A DNA stretch of 33,336 nucleotides, taken from NCBI GenBank assembly GCA_016789745.1, contig JAEUQF010000482.1:1-33336 (forward strand). Direction: 5' to 3'. Of the stretch, positions 25,418-33,336 are shown one piece after another. This DNA comes from Bryobacterales bacterium (GTDB lineage Bacteria; Acidobacteriota; Terriglobia; Bryobacterales; Bryobacteraceae). Under the pieces are notes generated by a model that had not been told where the DNA came from, made no database searches, and saw nothing but the letters and a program-made list of their open reading frames with translations. A program made the position numbers and the translations under genes. The stretch's first letter is position 1. Every line of letters starts with the position of its first letter.

Positions 25418-25435
25418 TCCTTCTCCTACCCACTG

Positions 25436-26665
25436 TCAGCGTAATTCCGCAGGCTCCTGCCCAACATCAAACGGGGAGACACATCCTGGCCAGTCCGCTC
25501 CCAGTTCGAAGTACATCTCCTGGTTCACTGCACAAGCGAGAACGATGCCAAGCGGGCCTATCCCAAGTTCGCGAAGGGATCGATCGAGAACCCCCGGATG
25601 CAGTATCGGGCTGGAGTACCGCGTCATCTGAAGGGCGCTCTCCCAAAGAAGAGCTTTTTGGCATGCTCCACACTGAGGAGGGTCCGCCCGAAGCCGTCGC
25701 AGGCTCTGGCGGACATCGAGCGTTTCTCCGCACTCACACTTGCCTGTGACGACGATCTCGTCTTCGAAGTACAAAACCGCCTCGCCGTCGAAGTACGGGC
25801 CCACGGCTTCCAGTAACGCACGCGCCGAATCCCGGTAGCTGATGCCCGGCAGAGTGACCATCGTTCGAAGATCGAAGGGGTCGTGCGCGGGGCAGGACGG
25901 GTTCGGAGCCAGCTCCATGCGGTCGGTTGCTACCTGGTCGCCGTGATACCGGAAAACTTTCCCGCCGAGACTCCGATCCGCCCAACGCCCGAAATCGAGA
26001 AGCTTAAGGGCCTCCTGCACCTGAACAGCGGCAATCAGCGACGCAATGGTGGCGGTGGTAGGAACGCGCCCCAATTCGATCTCCCGTACGGCAATGGGCG
26101 CGCAGTTGGCTCGAATGCCAGCCTCTTCGTAATGTTTTTCCGAAAAACCGCATTCGTAGCAGGCGCCGTCGGGCGGCAGAAACACTTGCACTTGCCCGTG
26201 GAGCGAGGCAATGCCGCCGTCCACCCATGGCACACCCACGCGGTAGCACAGGCGATTCAACGTGTAGCGCGCCCCCATGCTGTCCAGGCAACCGATGACA
26301 ACATCCATTCTGCGGATCAGTCCCTCGCCAAGCGAGAACCGAATGTCGCCAAGCCGGTAATGGACTTCGATGTTCGGATTTAGTTTCTTAATAGCGCGGG
26401 CGGCAACTTCCGCCTTCGGCTGGCCGTTGTCATCAGCACGAAACAGAACGGAGCGAGATAGATTGGCCAACTCCACTCTATCGCGATCGAAGATATAGAT
26501 ATGACCCACTCCAAACAGAGCGAGATTTTTGAGTACTTCATTCCCCAGCGCACCCGCACCCACGACGAGCACATGAGCGTTCTGTACGCGTTCGAGGTCG
26601 AACCAATCCACCAGACGCAAAGTAGCATTGCGGTCGGATCCGGGGTCCAGCGACTCCGCGTTCAT
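25436..26665 (-). CDS. E1-like activating enzyme (ThiF/MoeB fold)
   Basis: The 409-residue protein has an adenylating domain with GAGALG (36-41), D60 and R62, the NLSR motif (68-71), K84 and VDGG (148-151). CYEC (169-172) with later Cys/His pairs may bind zinc. C188 (RANCAPIA) lies in the crossover-loop region and is the best candidate for the catalytic cysteine. A C-terminal domain of about 140 residues follows with a second cysteine set (C-x-C and CGAC), perhaps for E2 or Ubl binding. The ATG at 26665 has GGAGG eight bases upstream. It heads the operon and would activate the processed Ubl C-terminus with ATP. ThiF/MoeB of cofactor pathways is ruled out by the E2 and JAMM neighbours. Confidence 0.93.
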   Translation of the reverse strand: MNAESLDPGSDRNATLRLVDWFDLERVQNAHVLVVGAGALGNEVLKNLALFGVGHIYIFDRDRVELANLSRSVLFRADDNGQPKAEVAARAIKKLNPNIEVHYRLGDIRFSLGEGLIRRMDVVIGCLDSMGARYTLNRLCYRVGVPWVDGGIASLHGQVQVFLPPDGACYECGFSEKHYEEAGIRANCAPIAVREIELGRVPTTATIASLIAAVQVQEALKLLDFGRWADRSLGGKVFRYHGDQVATDRMELAPNPSCPAHDPFDLRTMVTLPGISYRDSARALLEAVGPYFDGEAVLYFEDEIVVTGKCECGETLDVRQSLRRLRADPPQCGACQKALLWESALQMTRYSSPILHPGVLDRSLRELGIGPLGIVLACAVNQEMYFELGADWPGCVSPFDVGQEPAELR

Positions 26666-27411
26666 TTGTTCTGCCTCCAGTTTGAGGAGTGGACTGAGCA
26701 GGCAACTCTTGTCACGAATGGAAAGCTACGTGATTCTACAACACACTCGGAACTCAAGGCAATCGGCGGCTGATCTGCCAGTGTTGCAATTGTGCAGATA
26801 TGATTACACTTCTCTTTCCAACGGCCGCGCTCTGTCGCCGGGAACGTGGGCGAGGTAATTGTAGAAATCCTAGTCTACCTCGCTGCCGCACTCTCATTTT
26901 CTTGCTTTACCTGATAGCGGCCGGCACGCTCTTCCCGCTAATGCGGTGCCGAGTCCAAAGCATTTTGGATGGCACGCAGGCCTGCAATTGCTCCAGCGCG
27001 GCAAGTGCCATCGGCTGGTGAAAAGGCCAGAATCTAAAATTGCATTGAGCTTTGGTGGTCACCTTGGCGGCCAACGAGATTGATGCGAGCGGAACATCGG
27101 CAAAGCTCGAGTGGATCCGACGCGCGCCGGTGATCGTCTGCACTGCGATCTCGCCCCCGCTCCCACCCACTGAACCGGAAGACTCCATGCGCCTTCAACC
27201 TCGGGCCATTGCGAGGGAATTCCGCTCGGTTGCATCGTCTCCCGCAGCGCAGATTGCGGCGCGTTTGCCTTACTCGCATCAAGTCCGGCCGCACCGGCGC
27301 CAACCCTCGCGGTACCCGGTCCCGCTGCTAGCGTCTGCGGTCGTCGGCCAGCGCATGCGTCCAGGGCTCGTAGCCGAGTTTGTTGACCCTGAGATACGCC
27401 TTCCAGTCCCG
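26666..27411. other. Intergenic region without a confident gene
   Basis: About 745 bases precede the E1 operon. Open frames on both strands here have no recognisable homology, ribosome binding site or coherent codon use. The part near 26666-26860 must hold the operon promoter. The part 27328-27411 is the in-frame continuation of the small gene at 27412. The reverse-strand frame 26907-27188 (93 codons) is the best residual candidate but is unconvincing. Confidence 0.6.
26850..26883. promoter_or_regulatory. Hairpin/inverted repeat upstream of the E1 operon
   Basis: GCGAGGTA (26850-26857) is repeated inverted as TACCTCGC (26876-26883). An inner pair, GTAGA (26861-26865) and TCTAC (26874-26878), can also pair and competes with the outer stem. 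The element lies about 185 bases upstream of the E1 start codon. It could be an operator or a leader-RNA switch, and could also be chance. Confidence 0.35.
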
Positions 27412-27657
27412 CTAATAGCCCTTCTTCCAGTCCTTCTGCTGTTGCGAGACTTTGCGCAGGAGTTCCCGTTCCGCCTTGGACCGGATCGGTTCCGGCTCGC
27501 CAAGCGCTCGCATCTGCGAGGTGCGTTCCGGGGACGGGCCTTTCGGGACCTCCTGCGGCCACGCCAGGACGGCTGTCCAGAGGGCAAGCGGCACGAGCAA
27601 GGGGAGCATCCGCATGTAAGGAAGGTAGCAGATCGACGCCTGGAGGCTCTCGATCAC
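27412..27657 (-). CDS. Small secreted protein, possibly cut short by an in-frame TAG
   Basis: Eighty-one residues. A GTG at 27657 overlaps the stop of the preceding gene (GTGA), which suggests coupling; an ATG at 27615 would begin directly with a signal peptide (MRMLPLLVPLALWTAVLAW). After the signal, the protein is charged and helical, ending QQQKDWKKGY before TAG at 27412-27414. The same frame then stays open for 27 codons with strong G/C third positions (RDWKAYLRVNKLGYEPWTHA and on) to a stop at 27328. The original gene was probably about 110 residues. Function unknown. Confidence 0.6.
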   Translation of the reverse strand: MIESLQASICYLPYMRMLPLLVPLALWTAVLAWPQEVPKGPSPERTSQMRALGEPEPIRSKAERELLRKVSQQQKDWKKGY

Positions 27658-29546
27658 TTCTTCTTCTCACGATCGAACAACCGTTCGTAGTCCTCCCAGT
27701 GCGCCATCATGATGTTGACCTTGCGCCGCAGTTGGTCGACGAGATTGGCGCCCAGCACGCGGATATTCTCCTGCGCCGGCGGCTGTGCCAGATCGAGCAG
27801 CGGGGTGGCGGGCGCGGACTCCAGCAGGCCTATCAATACCAGCGTGTTGTCGATCTCCCGCCGCGCCACATTCTTGATGGCACGCCATTGTGTGATGTCG
27901 GTCAGGTCCTCCTGAAACTCCACCGGCCGCCGTAAGCGCCCGCGGCTGGTCTGCTCCAGCAGATACTGGTATTCGAGGCCGTTGCGGCAGTTTTCGATCA
28001 ACACGCGAAACACGCGCAGGCGCGCATCCAATAGATCCAACCGAGCGCGCAGTCCGGCGGCAGAGGCGCCCTCTCGCAGACCGCGCAGTTTCCCACGCGC
28101 GGTTTCGAGGTCGCCGGCCATGCGCACCAGCAGCGTGTTCGACACCGCCATGCCCCCTAACCCCTGGTACTGGCGCGTGCCCTGCAGATCGCCGATGTCG
28201 TGGGCGCGATCCTCGCCCCGGGCCTGAAACTGGAACGGACGATAGTAGTCGCGCTCGTTGTCCTTCAGTTCTTCGGGGAAGGGCACAAAAGGGCGCGTCA
28301 ACCAGCGCTGGTGGACCGAGCCGATGTAGAAGATGGTGCCGCCGTAGTTGAGGACATCCACGTCACGCTGCACGCGATGGATGGCCATCCAGGCGTCTAC
28401 CAGCGCCGCAGCGCCACCCGGCCCGACCTCGGCCGCTGCGACTTCGCGCAGCAGGTTCAGCCGCGACACCTCCCCTGCGGTCGGCTTGGTCTGGAACGCA
28501 TCGTAGATCCGGAAATAGAGGTCGGTGTGATAGCGGTCGCCATTGAGATAGAACAGGCGCGGCGCCTTGCTCTGCGCAGCCTGCTCCAGCTCTTCCAAAT
28601 AGCGCACCGCGAGCGGGATGCCGAAGGCCGGATAGAAGGGATAGAAATAGTCGAGCAGAAAACCGACATCGGCTTTATACGGCGTGGCACGCGGGCCTTC
28701 AAAATTAGCAATCGCCATGCCGGGCCCCAGGCGCGTGGCAATCAGTTCGGTCATGCTCTCGCGAGCCCATTCGGCATCGATCTCCAGCGGTCCGGGGCGC
28801 GCGTCGGCGGCTCCCTTCCGCATGGCATCGAAGAAGTCGTGATAGCGCTGGTAGATGGGCTTATCGCGGGTGAGCGCGCTTCCGTTGGGTCCCTGGTAGA
28901 GCCCGTTACTCCAACTGATGCCGGAACCCGAGTCATTCGTATGCAGGGAAATGATTTCGATTTCTGGACAAAGCGTCAGCAGGTTGCGCATGGACTCGCG
29001 GTAGAGCGCGAGAACCTCCGGCCGGTCGATATCAGGAGCAAAACGCGGCACACGGGAACGCAGCGGATGGTCCACCTGCGGCCCGCGCCAGTGCGGATGA
29101 TCCTGGTAGACGCGCTCGGGCAGGATCTGCGGCTCGAAGCTGGTGAAGGCGCCTTTGAGGCCCAGTTTACGTAACGCCTCGCAGCGCGGCCGCAGAATGC
29201 CCGCGACGTTCTGCGAATAGCCGGCGGGGAAGTACGGCTTGAGCGCCGCCGGCGGCACTACCTTCAGCAGGCCAACGTTCGACATGGCCCACGCCGGATA
29301 AGGATCGCCGGGCGTGTCGAGTTGCCAGTAGGCCCACGGCAGATCCTCCGCGGTAAGCACGATATGCGTGGCGCCCGACTGTTTGGCGCGCCGGGCAAAC
29401 GTTTCGAAAGAACTAAGGTTCTCCGCGTGGGAGCCGAAAATCCGTGTTCGGAACTGCGCGAGGGGTCCGGATGCCTGGCTGGCGCGAAGGGGAAAGAAAG
29501 AGGCAGGAAGAATAAGGGCCAAAACAACAAGCCGGGTTGACCGCAT
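27654..29546 (-). CDS. Secreted protein of unknown function, possible glycoside-hydrolase-like barrel
   Basis: About 630 residues from ATG 29546, with GGAG eight bases upstream; a signal peptide (MRSTRLVVLALILPASFFPL) follows. The main part (40-400) alternates strands and helices like a TIM barrel: THIVLTAEDLPWAYW, LGLKGAFTSFEPQI, EIEIISLHTNDSGSG, MAIANFEGPRATPYKADVGF. Acidic residues at strand ends would suit a glycoside hydrolase, but no catalytic signature was identified. The C-terminal 200 residues are helical. High GC3 matches the downstream genes rather than the ubiquitin-like operon. The substrate cannot be named. Confidence 0.75.
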   Translation of the reverse strand: MRSTRLVVLALILPASFFPLRASQASGPLAQFRTRIFGSHAENLSSFETFARRAKQSGATHIVLTAEDLPWAYWQLDTPGDPYPAWAMSNVGLLKVVPPAALKPYFPAGYSQNVAGILRPRCEALRKLGLKGAFTSFEPQILPERVYQDHPHWRGPQVDHPLRSRVPRFAPDIDRPEVLALYRESMRNLLTLCPEIEIISLHTNDSGSGISWSNGLYQGPNGSALTRDKPIYQRYHDFFDAMRKGAADARPGPLEIDAEWARESMTELIATRLGPGMAIANFEGPRATPYKADVGFLLDYFYPFYPAFGIPLAVRYLEELEQAAQSKAPRLFYLNGDRYHTDLYFRIYDAFQTKPTAGEVSRLNLLREVAAAEVGPGGAAALVDAWMAIHRVQRDVDVLNYGGTIFYIGSVHQRWLTRPFVPFPEELKDNERDYYRPFQFQARGEDRAHDIGDLQGTRQYQGLGGMAVSNTLLVRMAGDLETARGKLRGLREGASAAGLRARLDLLDARLRVFRVLIENCRNGLEYQYLLEQTSRGRLRRPVEFQEDLTDITQWRAIKNVARREIDNTLVLIGLLESAPATPLLDLAQPPAQENIRVLGANLVDQLRRKVNIMMAHWEDYERLFDREKKK

Positions 29547-29631
29547 GCGTGTCACTCCGTATAGGTCACGGTGAAGTAAGCCTCATGATAGCGCTTTGCT
29601 ACAAAAGCGTCGGTACTGACACTTACCACGT

Positions 29632-31320
29632 ATGACCAGATCCGCCGGCCGTGCCACGCTGCTGCTGGGAGCCCTCGCCTGCGCAAGACTATTGACGCCG
29701 TTCTCCACGGGCGCGGAGCCGCCACCGGCTTTGTTCGCAGAGATACCGCAGGGGAGCAGCGGCATACGCTGGAAGCACGACAACGCGATGTCGAACGAAC
29801 ATTACCTGCCCGAGAGCCTGGGCCCCGGCGTCGCCTTCTTCGACTACGACCAGGACGGCTGGCAGGACATCTTCCTGGTGAACAGCGGCGAAGCCGATTT
29901 CTACAGGCCGGCGGCCAGGCCCCGCCATGCTCTGTACCGCAATCATCGAGACGGTACGTTTCGCGACGTCACGCAGAAGGCTGGCTTGGCTGGCGGCACG
30001 TCCTTCGGCATGGGCGTCGCCGCGGGCGATTACAACAACGATGGTTTTCCGGATCTCTACGTGACGGCTTACGGACGCAGCAGCCTCTACCGCAACAACC
30101 GCAACGGCACATTCACCGATGTCGCCTCCCAGAGCGGCACGCAGACCGACCGCTGGACCACCAGCGCCGCCTGGTTCGACTACGACGGCGATGGCCTGTT
30201 GGACCTGTTCGTCTGCGGCTTTGTCGAGTACCGGAGGGAAACGCAGAAGCTCTGTATCGACGCCCGCGGCGGCAAGCCCGGCTACTGTATTCCGCGCATG
30301 TTCAAGCCCTCGCCCTCCCTCCTGTTTCGCAACCAGGGCGATGGCACCTTCCGCGATGCCAGCACTGAGACGCACATCGCCCGCCGGCTGGGCAAAGCAC
30401 TCGGCGTGGTTGCCTCCGACGTGAACAACGACGGCCGCCTGGATCTGTTCGTCGCCAACGACACTGTGGAAAACTTCCTGTTCCTCAACCGCGGTGGCAA
30501 GACCTTCGAAGACGTTGGCTATGGGGCGATGGTGGCGCTCAGCCCTGAAGGAATGGCGCGGTCCGGCATGGGCGTGGATTCGGCCGACGTGGATGGCGAT
30601 GGCTGGCAGGATCTGTTTGTCTCGAACATCGACCGCGAGATGTACTCGCTCTATCGCAATACCGGGCACGGCATGTTCGACGACCTCGCCTTTGCCGGCG
30701 AGATCGGCCGCGCCACCTACAACATGAGCGGCTGGGGTCTGCGCTTCCTCGACATCGACAACGATGGCGCCATGGATCTGTTCCTGGCCAACGGGCATCC
30801 CGATGACTTCGTGGCGGAACGGTCGCCGCGGGTGCGATACCGGGAGCCGCTGCTGCTGTTCCTGCAAAGGAACAAGATCCTGCGCAACGCCAGCGCCCAA
30901 GGCGGCCCGGCGTTTCAAAAGGAATTGTCCGCGCGCGGCTTGGCCGCCGGCGACTACAACAATGACGGCCGCATCGACGTGTTGATCGGCGTGAACGGCG
31001 GCGCGCCCTTGCTGCTGCGAAACATCGCGGCGCCGGAGAACCACTGGCTGGGGATCAAGTTGCAAGGGGTAAAGGCCAATCGCGATGGGGTGGGAGCGAA
31101 GATCACGTGGCGGGCTGGCGGTGTGACGCGCAGCCGGTTGAAGGTGGGAGGCGGCAGTTACCTGTCCGCACAGGATTCACGGGAGATTCTCGGGCTGGGC
31201 AACAGCGCGGGCCTGGAGTGGATCGAAGTCCGTTGGCCCGCGCCAAGCACGAGAGTCGAGCGGTTCCATCCAGCGGCGGCGAACCGCTACATTACGCTGG
31301 TGGAAGGGCAGGGCCGTTAA
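29632..31320 (+). CDS. Secreted CRTAC1-like FG-GAP/ASPIC-UnbV protein
   Basis: The 562-residue protein begins with a signal peptide. Seven calcium-binding repeats follow, each with a D-x-D/N-x-D-G-x2-D core (FDYDQDGWQD, GDYNNDGFPD, FDYDGDGLLD, SDVNNDGRLD, ADVDGDGWQD, LDIDNDGAMD, GDYNNDGRID), as in integrin-type beta propellers. The last 100 residues are an ASPIC/UnbV domain (HWLGIKLQGVKANRDGVGAK, GGGSYLSAQDSREILGLG). These proteins are frequent in Acidobacteria and Planctomycetes and are thought to act at the cell surface; their function is mostly unknown. Divergent from the preceding gene. No clear ribosome binding site precedes ATG 29632. Confidence 0.92.
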   Translation: MTRSAGRATLLLGALACARLLTPFSTGAEPPPALFAEIPQGSSGIRWKHDNAMSNEHYLPESLGPGVAFFDYDQDGWQDIFLVNSGEADFYRPAARPRHALYRNHRDGTFRDVTQKAGLAGGTSFGMGVAAGDYNNDGFPDLYVTAYGRSSLYRNNRNGTFTDVASQSGTQTDRWTTSAAWFDYDGDGLLDLFVCGFVEYRRETQKLCIDARGGKPGYCIPRMFKPSPSLLFRNQGDGTFRDASTETHIARRLGKALGVVASDVNNDGRLDLFVANDTVENFLFLNRGGKTFEDVGYGAMVALSPEGMARSGMGVDSADVDGDGWQDLFVSNIDREMYSLYRNTGHGMFDDLAFAGEIGRATYNMSGWGLRFLDIDNDGAMDLFLANGHPDDFVAERSPRVRYREPLLLFLQRNKILRNASAQGGPAFQKELSARGLAAGDYNNDGRIDVLIGVNGGAPLLLRNIAAPENHWLGIKLQGVKANRDGVGAKITWRAGGVTRSRLKVGGGSYLSAQDSREILGLGNSAGLEWIEVRWPAPSTRVERFHPAAANRYITLVEGQGR

Positions 31321-31779
31321 CTACAACCCGCGCAGCCAAACCTTCGCCACACCCAGCACCGACACGCGCGTGCTGCCGTTATCATCCACCACCGACATGG
31401 TGGAGATCAGCGCGTTCGACGGGCTGACCCAATCCGACGCGCGGCCGTCGCCCCGGGCCATGCCCACGATGCGTCCCGCACCCACGTAGTACGCACACTC
31501 ACCGCCGCCGGTGGTTAGCGTCAGTTGTTCGATAGGACTTACATCCCCCGTGCTGAGGTTGCGGAAGTGAACCGCCGCCGTGATGTCGCCTTCGCCCAGA
31601 TTGCTGGCACACAGTTCAATGTGCTGGCCGGGGCCCAACCACACGGGTCCGAATAACATACCGGGAGTCAAGTTGTCAGGGGTTTGCGCTTGGGTGCGCC
31701 ATTGCGTGGCAAGGGTTCCAACCAGCAGCGCGAGCGTGCCAGCCAGAACCCAGCGGCCGGAAAAGACGGGTCGTGTCAT
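31321..31779 (-). CDS. Small secreted beta-rich protein
   Basis: About 152 residues from ATG 31779; an in-frame GTG at 31797 is possible and neither has a clear ribosome binding site. The N-terminus carries a signal peptide (VLAGTLALLVGTLA). The rest is beta-rich, with two cysteines likely forming a disulfide (IELCASNLGEG and GECAYYVGAG), and reads like a single secreted beta-sandwich domain. Its stop abuts the convergent CRTAC1 gene. Function unknown. Confidence 0.72.
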   Translation of the reverse strand: MTRPVFSGRWVLAGTLALLVGTLATQWRTQAQTPDNLTPGMLFGPVWLGPGQHIELCASNLGEGDITAAVHFRNLSTGDVSPIEQLTLTTGGGECAYYVGAGRIVGMARGDGRASDWVSPSNALISTMSVVDDNGSTRVSVLGVAKVWLRGL

Positions 31780-31829
31780 GTGGACAAGTGCGCGCACCCG
31801 TCAGAATGTATCAGCTGTTTTTGGGAGGT

Positions 31830-32690
31830 CTACGCCAGCGCCTTGCCGTACAGCGCCAGCAACCGGCTCCAGGCCTTTTCCGATAGCTCCTGGTTATAGA
31901 CGCGGGAGTCAGGCGGGCACCAGCCGTGCGCGGCGTTGTAGACTTCGATCTCGGCCGGCAGCTTCGCCGCCTCGAACGTCTCTTTCAAAACATCCTTGTC
32001 CTTCGGCGCGCGCTGGTCGTCATTGGCGGCGATGGTAATCAGGAACTGCGCCTTGGTCTTCGATGCCTGCAGATGCGGGCTGTTGGCCCCGTCGCGCACC
32101 AGGCCGCCGCCGTGGAAGGAAGCAACCGCGCCAACCCGATCCGGAACCGCCGCCGCGGTGCGGAACGCCATCGGCCCGCCCATGCAGTAGCCCTGCGTGC
32201 CCATCTTGCGGTTTTTGGCCACCGAGGGCTGCTTGTCCAGCCAGCCGATGAATGCCTTGGCATCGGTCATGTGCGTGGTCTCGTTCAACGTCTGCGCCAG
32301 CGGGATCACGGACTGGATGGGAGTCTGTCCGCCATTCTCCGCCGTGGGCGCCTTCTTGGTGCGGTAGAACGGATTCACAACCAGCACCGAGTAGCCCGAT
32401 TCCGCCAGCCGCTTGCCCATCTGCCGCTTCGCCGCACGCAGGCCGAAGATGTCCGGCCAGATGAGCACGCCGGGCGCGGTGCCGCTGGCCGGGTGCACGA
32501 AGTACGCATCAGCCGTGCCGTCGGGCGTCGTGATGGTGACTTCCGATTCGACAACGGTGACGGCGTTAGCCACCGGCGGCAGCATCATCGCCACACCCGC
32601 GCCCAGCAGGACGCTGAACTGTTTGCGCGTTACCAGCCCCAGCGCTTCGAACTTTTGTAAGTCCTCTTCAAAATGATCTTGATCACACAT
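31830..32690 (-). CDS. Dienelactone hydrolase family protein, exported
   Basis: The 286-residue alpha/beta hydrolase has the family triad: nucleophile C169 in GYCMGG, D224 or D225 in AANDDQRAP and H255 in NAAHGW. An N-terminal segment TRKQFSVLLGAGVAMMLPPV is a Tat-like or Sec-like signal, so the mature enzyme is probably periplasmic. The family hydrolyses dienelactones and related esters; the real substrate is unknown. GAGGAACC precedes ATG 32690. It is divergent from the beta-propeller gene, with about 90 bases between the starts. Confidence 0.92.
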   Translation of the reverse strand: MCDQDHFEEDLQKFEALGLVTRKQFSVLLGAGVAMMLPPVANAVTVVESEVTITTPDGTADAYFVHPASGTAPGVLIWPDIFGLRAAKRQMGKRLAESGYSVLVVNPFYRTKKAPTAENGGQTPIQSVIPLAQTLNETTHMTDAKAFIGWLDKQPSVAKNRKMGTQGYCMGGPMAFRTAAAVPDRVGAVASFHGGGLVRDGANSPHLQASKTKAQFLITIAANDDQRAPKDKDVLKETFEAAKLPAEIEVYNAAHGWCPPDSRVYNQELSEKAWSRLLALYGKALA

Positions 32691-32782
32691 GGTTCCTCAG
32701 GTCCCCCTTGAAATCGTTGCTGTTGTGGAAAAACTTGTATTCCGGCATTGTACAACTGCCACCCCGGTGTATAACGAAGAGC

Positions 32783-33336
32783 ATGCCCACCACGCGACGC
32801 ACTTTTGCCGCCACGCTCGCCGCCACCGCGCTGGCACAGGCCCAGAACCCCACCCTGGGGCAAGGCGAACATCGTTACCGCGTGGTGCCCGGCTGGGGAG
32901 TGCTCGATGAGAAGTCGCCGGTGAAGAACTGCCACGGCATGGTCCGCGATTCCGAAGGCCACCTGCTGCTGCTGACGGACCATACGGCCAACAATGTGAT
33001 CGTTTACGACAAGCGCGGGCGGCTGGTGTCCAAGTGGGGCACGGCCTTCCCGGGCGCCCACGGACTCTCCATCGTGAACGAAGGACGCCGCCAGGTTCTT
33101 TTCCTCACCGATCTGCAATTGCACAAGGTGGTGAAGACAACGCTCGATGGCCAGGTGCTGGACGAGTGGGCCTGGCCCGCCGCCAGCGGCAAGTACCCCA
33201 AAGAGGCCGACTATCGCCCCTCCTGGACCTTGCACCAGCCCGACGGCAGCTTCTTTGTCCTCGATGGCTATGGGCGCGACTCCATCCTTCACTACGATGC
33301 CCGCGGCAAGTTGCAGCGTCTGCTGGGCGGAGCAGA
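32783..33336 (+). CDS. Exported six-bladed beta-propeller (NHL-like) protein, partial
   Basis: Open from ATG 32783 to the window edge (184 codons), so the C-terminus is missing. The start carries a twin-arginine signal (TRRTFAATLAATALA). Repeats of the form NxIVYDKRGRLVSKWG, HKVVKTTLDGQVLDEW and DSILHYDARGKLQRLLG mark NHL/6-bladed propeller blades, as in peptidyl-alpha-hydroxyglycine lyase-like and 'twin-arginine translocation signal' propellers of Acidobacteria. The function is probably binding or lyase-like; the missing part prevents a decision. Confidence 0.85.
   Translation, partial: MPTTRRTFAATLAATALAQAQNPTLGQGEHRYRVVPGWGVLDEKSPVKNCHGMVRDSEGHLLLLTDHTANNVIVYDKRGRLVSKWGTAFPGAHGLSIVNEGRRQVLFLTDLQLHKVVKTTLDGQVLDEWAWPAASGKYPKEADYRPSWTLHQPDGSFFVLDGYGRDSILHYDARGKLQRLLGGA

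Noticed and set aside
25436..26665. Thiamine or molybdopterin biosynthesis ThiF/MoeB gene
   Set aside because: Neighbouring E2, Ubl and JAMM genes and an extra C-terminal domain fit an E1 of a conjugation system; no cofactor genes are present.
26907..27188. 93-codon reverse frame upstream of E1
   Set aside because: No ribosome binding site, no homology recognised and weak codon bias; left as intergenic.
27052..27690. 212-codon forward frame
   Set aside because: It runs antisense to the small gene at 27412 and the end of the 27654 gene; composition is Arg/Pro-rich without domain structure, and no ribosome binding site is seen.
28200..29174. 324-codon forward frame
   Set aside because: Antisense shadow of the secreted protein gene 27654-29546, typical of high-GC DNA.
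29689..31065. 458-codon reverse frame
   Set aside because: Antisense shadow of the CRTAC1-like gene; its Val/Ala/His repeats mirror the calcium-binding repeats on the other strand.
31926..32660. 244-codon forward frame
   Set aside because: Antisense to the dienelactone hydrolase, whose catalytic triad is intact.
1..33336. CRISPR arrays, tRNA/rRNA genes, insertion sequences
   Set aside because: No regularly spaced repeats, cloverleaf-like sequences, rRNA segments or transposase genes were recognised on reading.

Overview
The window looks like a chromosomal segment of an acidobacterium, most likely of the Bryobacter/Solibacter type. This is inferred from gene content, since no marker gene is present. 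Clues are two ECF sigma factors of the type common in Acidobacteria and Planctomycetes, several membrane-anchored Hanks-type Ser/Thr kinases, tandem zinc-ribbon/RDD proteins, a CRTAC1-like FG-GAP/ASPIC protein and many secreted vWA proteins. By eye, bases 1 to about 27,000 use more mixed third codon positions than 27,400-33,336, so the left part reads as accessory signalling and conflict DNA next to a GC3-rich housekeeping-like segment. No integrase, transposase, tRNA or CRISPR array was seen.

Layout. (a) 1-5311: a secreted vWA protein running off the left edge, a divergent ECF sigma factor with a clear terminator, and a leftward operon kinase - kinase - RDD - RDD. (b) 5453-11600: a rightward operon of an unknown protein, a vWA-like protein, a zinc-ribbon/triple-FHA/ABCG-type transporter, a zinc-ribbon/FHA protein and a small zinc-ribbon membrane protein. 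FHA domains read phosphothreonine, so the neighbouring kinases are plausible partners. (c) 11518-16476: a second ECF sigma factor divergent from a kinase with two unusual inserts, followed by a secreted protein with a C-terminal SUMF1-like domain. (d) 16477-18960: a leftward operon of a secreted PKD protein, a compact secreted RNase A-like (CdiA-CT type) toxin, a CdiI_2-type immunity protein and a small membrane protein.

(e) 19077-26665 is the most striking region. It is a tightly packed leftward operon that encodes a complete ubiquitin-like conjugation pathway: E1 (ThiF/MoeB fold), a tandem two-domain ubiquitin-like protein ending in Gly-Gly plus a four-residue tail, an E2 (UBC-like), a membrane-anchored JAMM isopeptidase, and a vWA-TM-RING-like protein that could act as E3. 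A six-helix FHA membrane protein and a truncated CpaF-type ATPase follow. The JAMM motif, E2 cysteine, E1 nucleotide-binding motif and RING-like cysteines can all be read directly. The E1/Ubl/E2/JAMM core is known from comparative genomics and from the Bil/BUB antiphage systems. The membrane vWA-RING, FHA and coiled-coil additions are what make this version unusual.

(f) 26666-27411 is mostly non-coding. (g) 27412-33336: a secreted protein of unknown function with a small coupled secreted protein, the CRTAC1-like protein, a small secreted protein, a dienelactone hydrolase family protein and the start of a Tat-exported beta-propeller protein.
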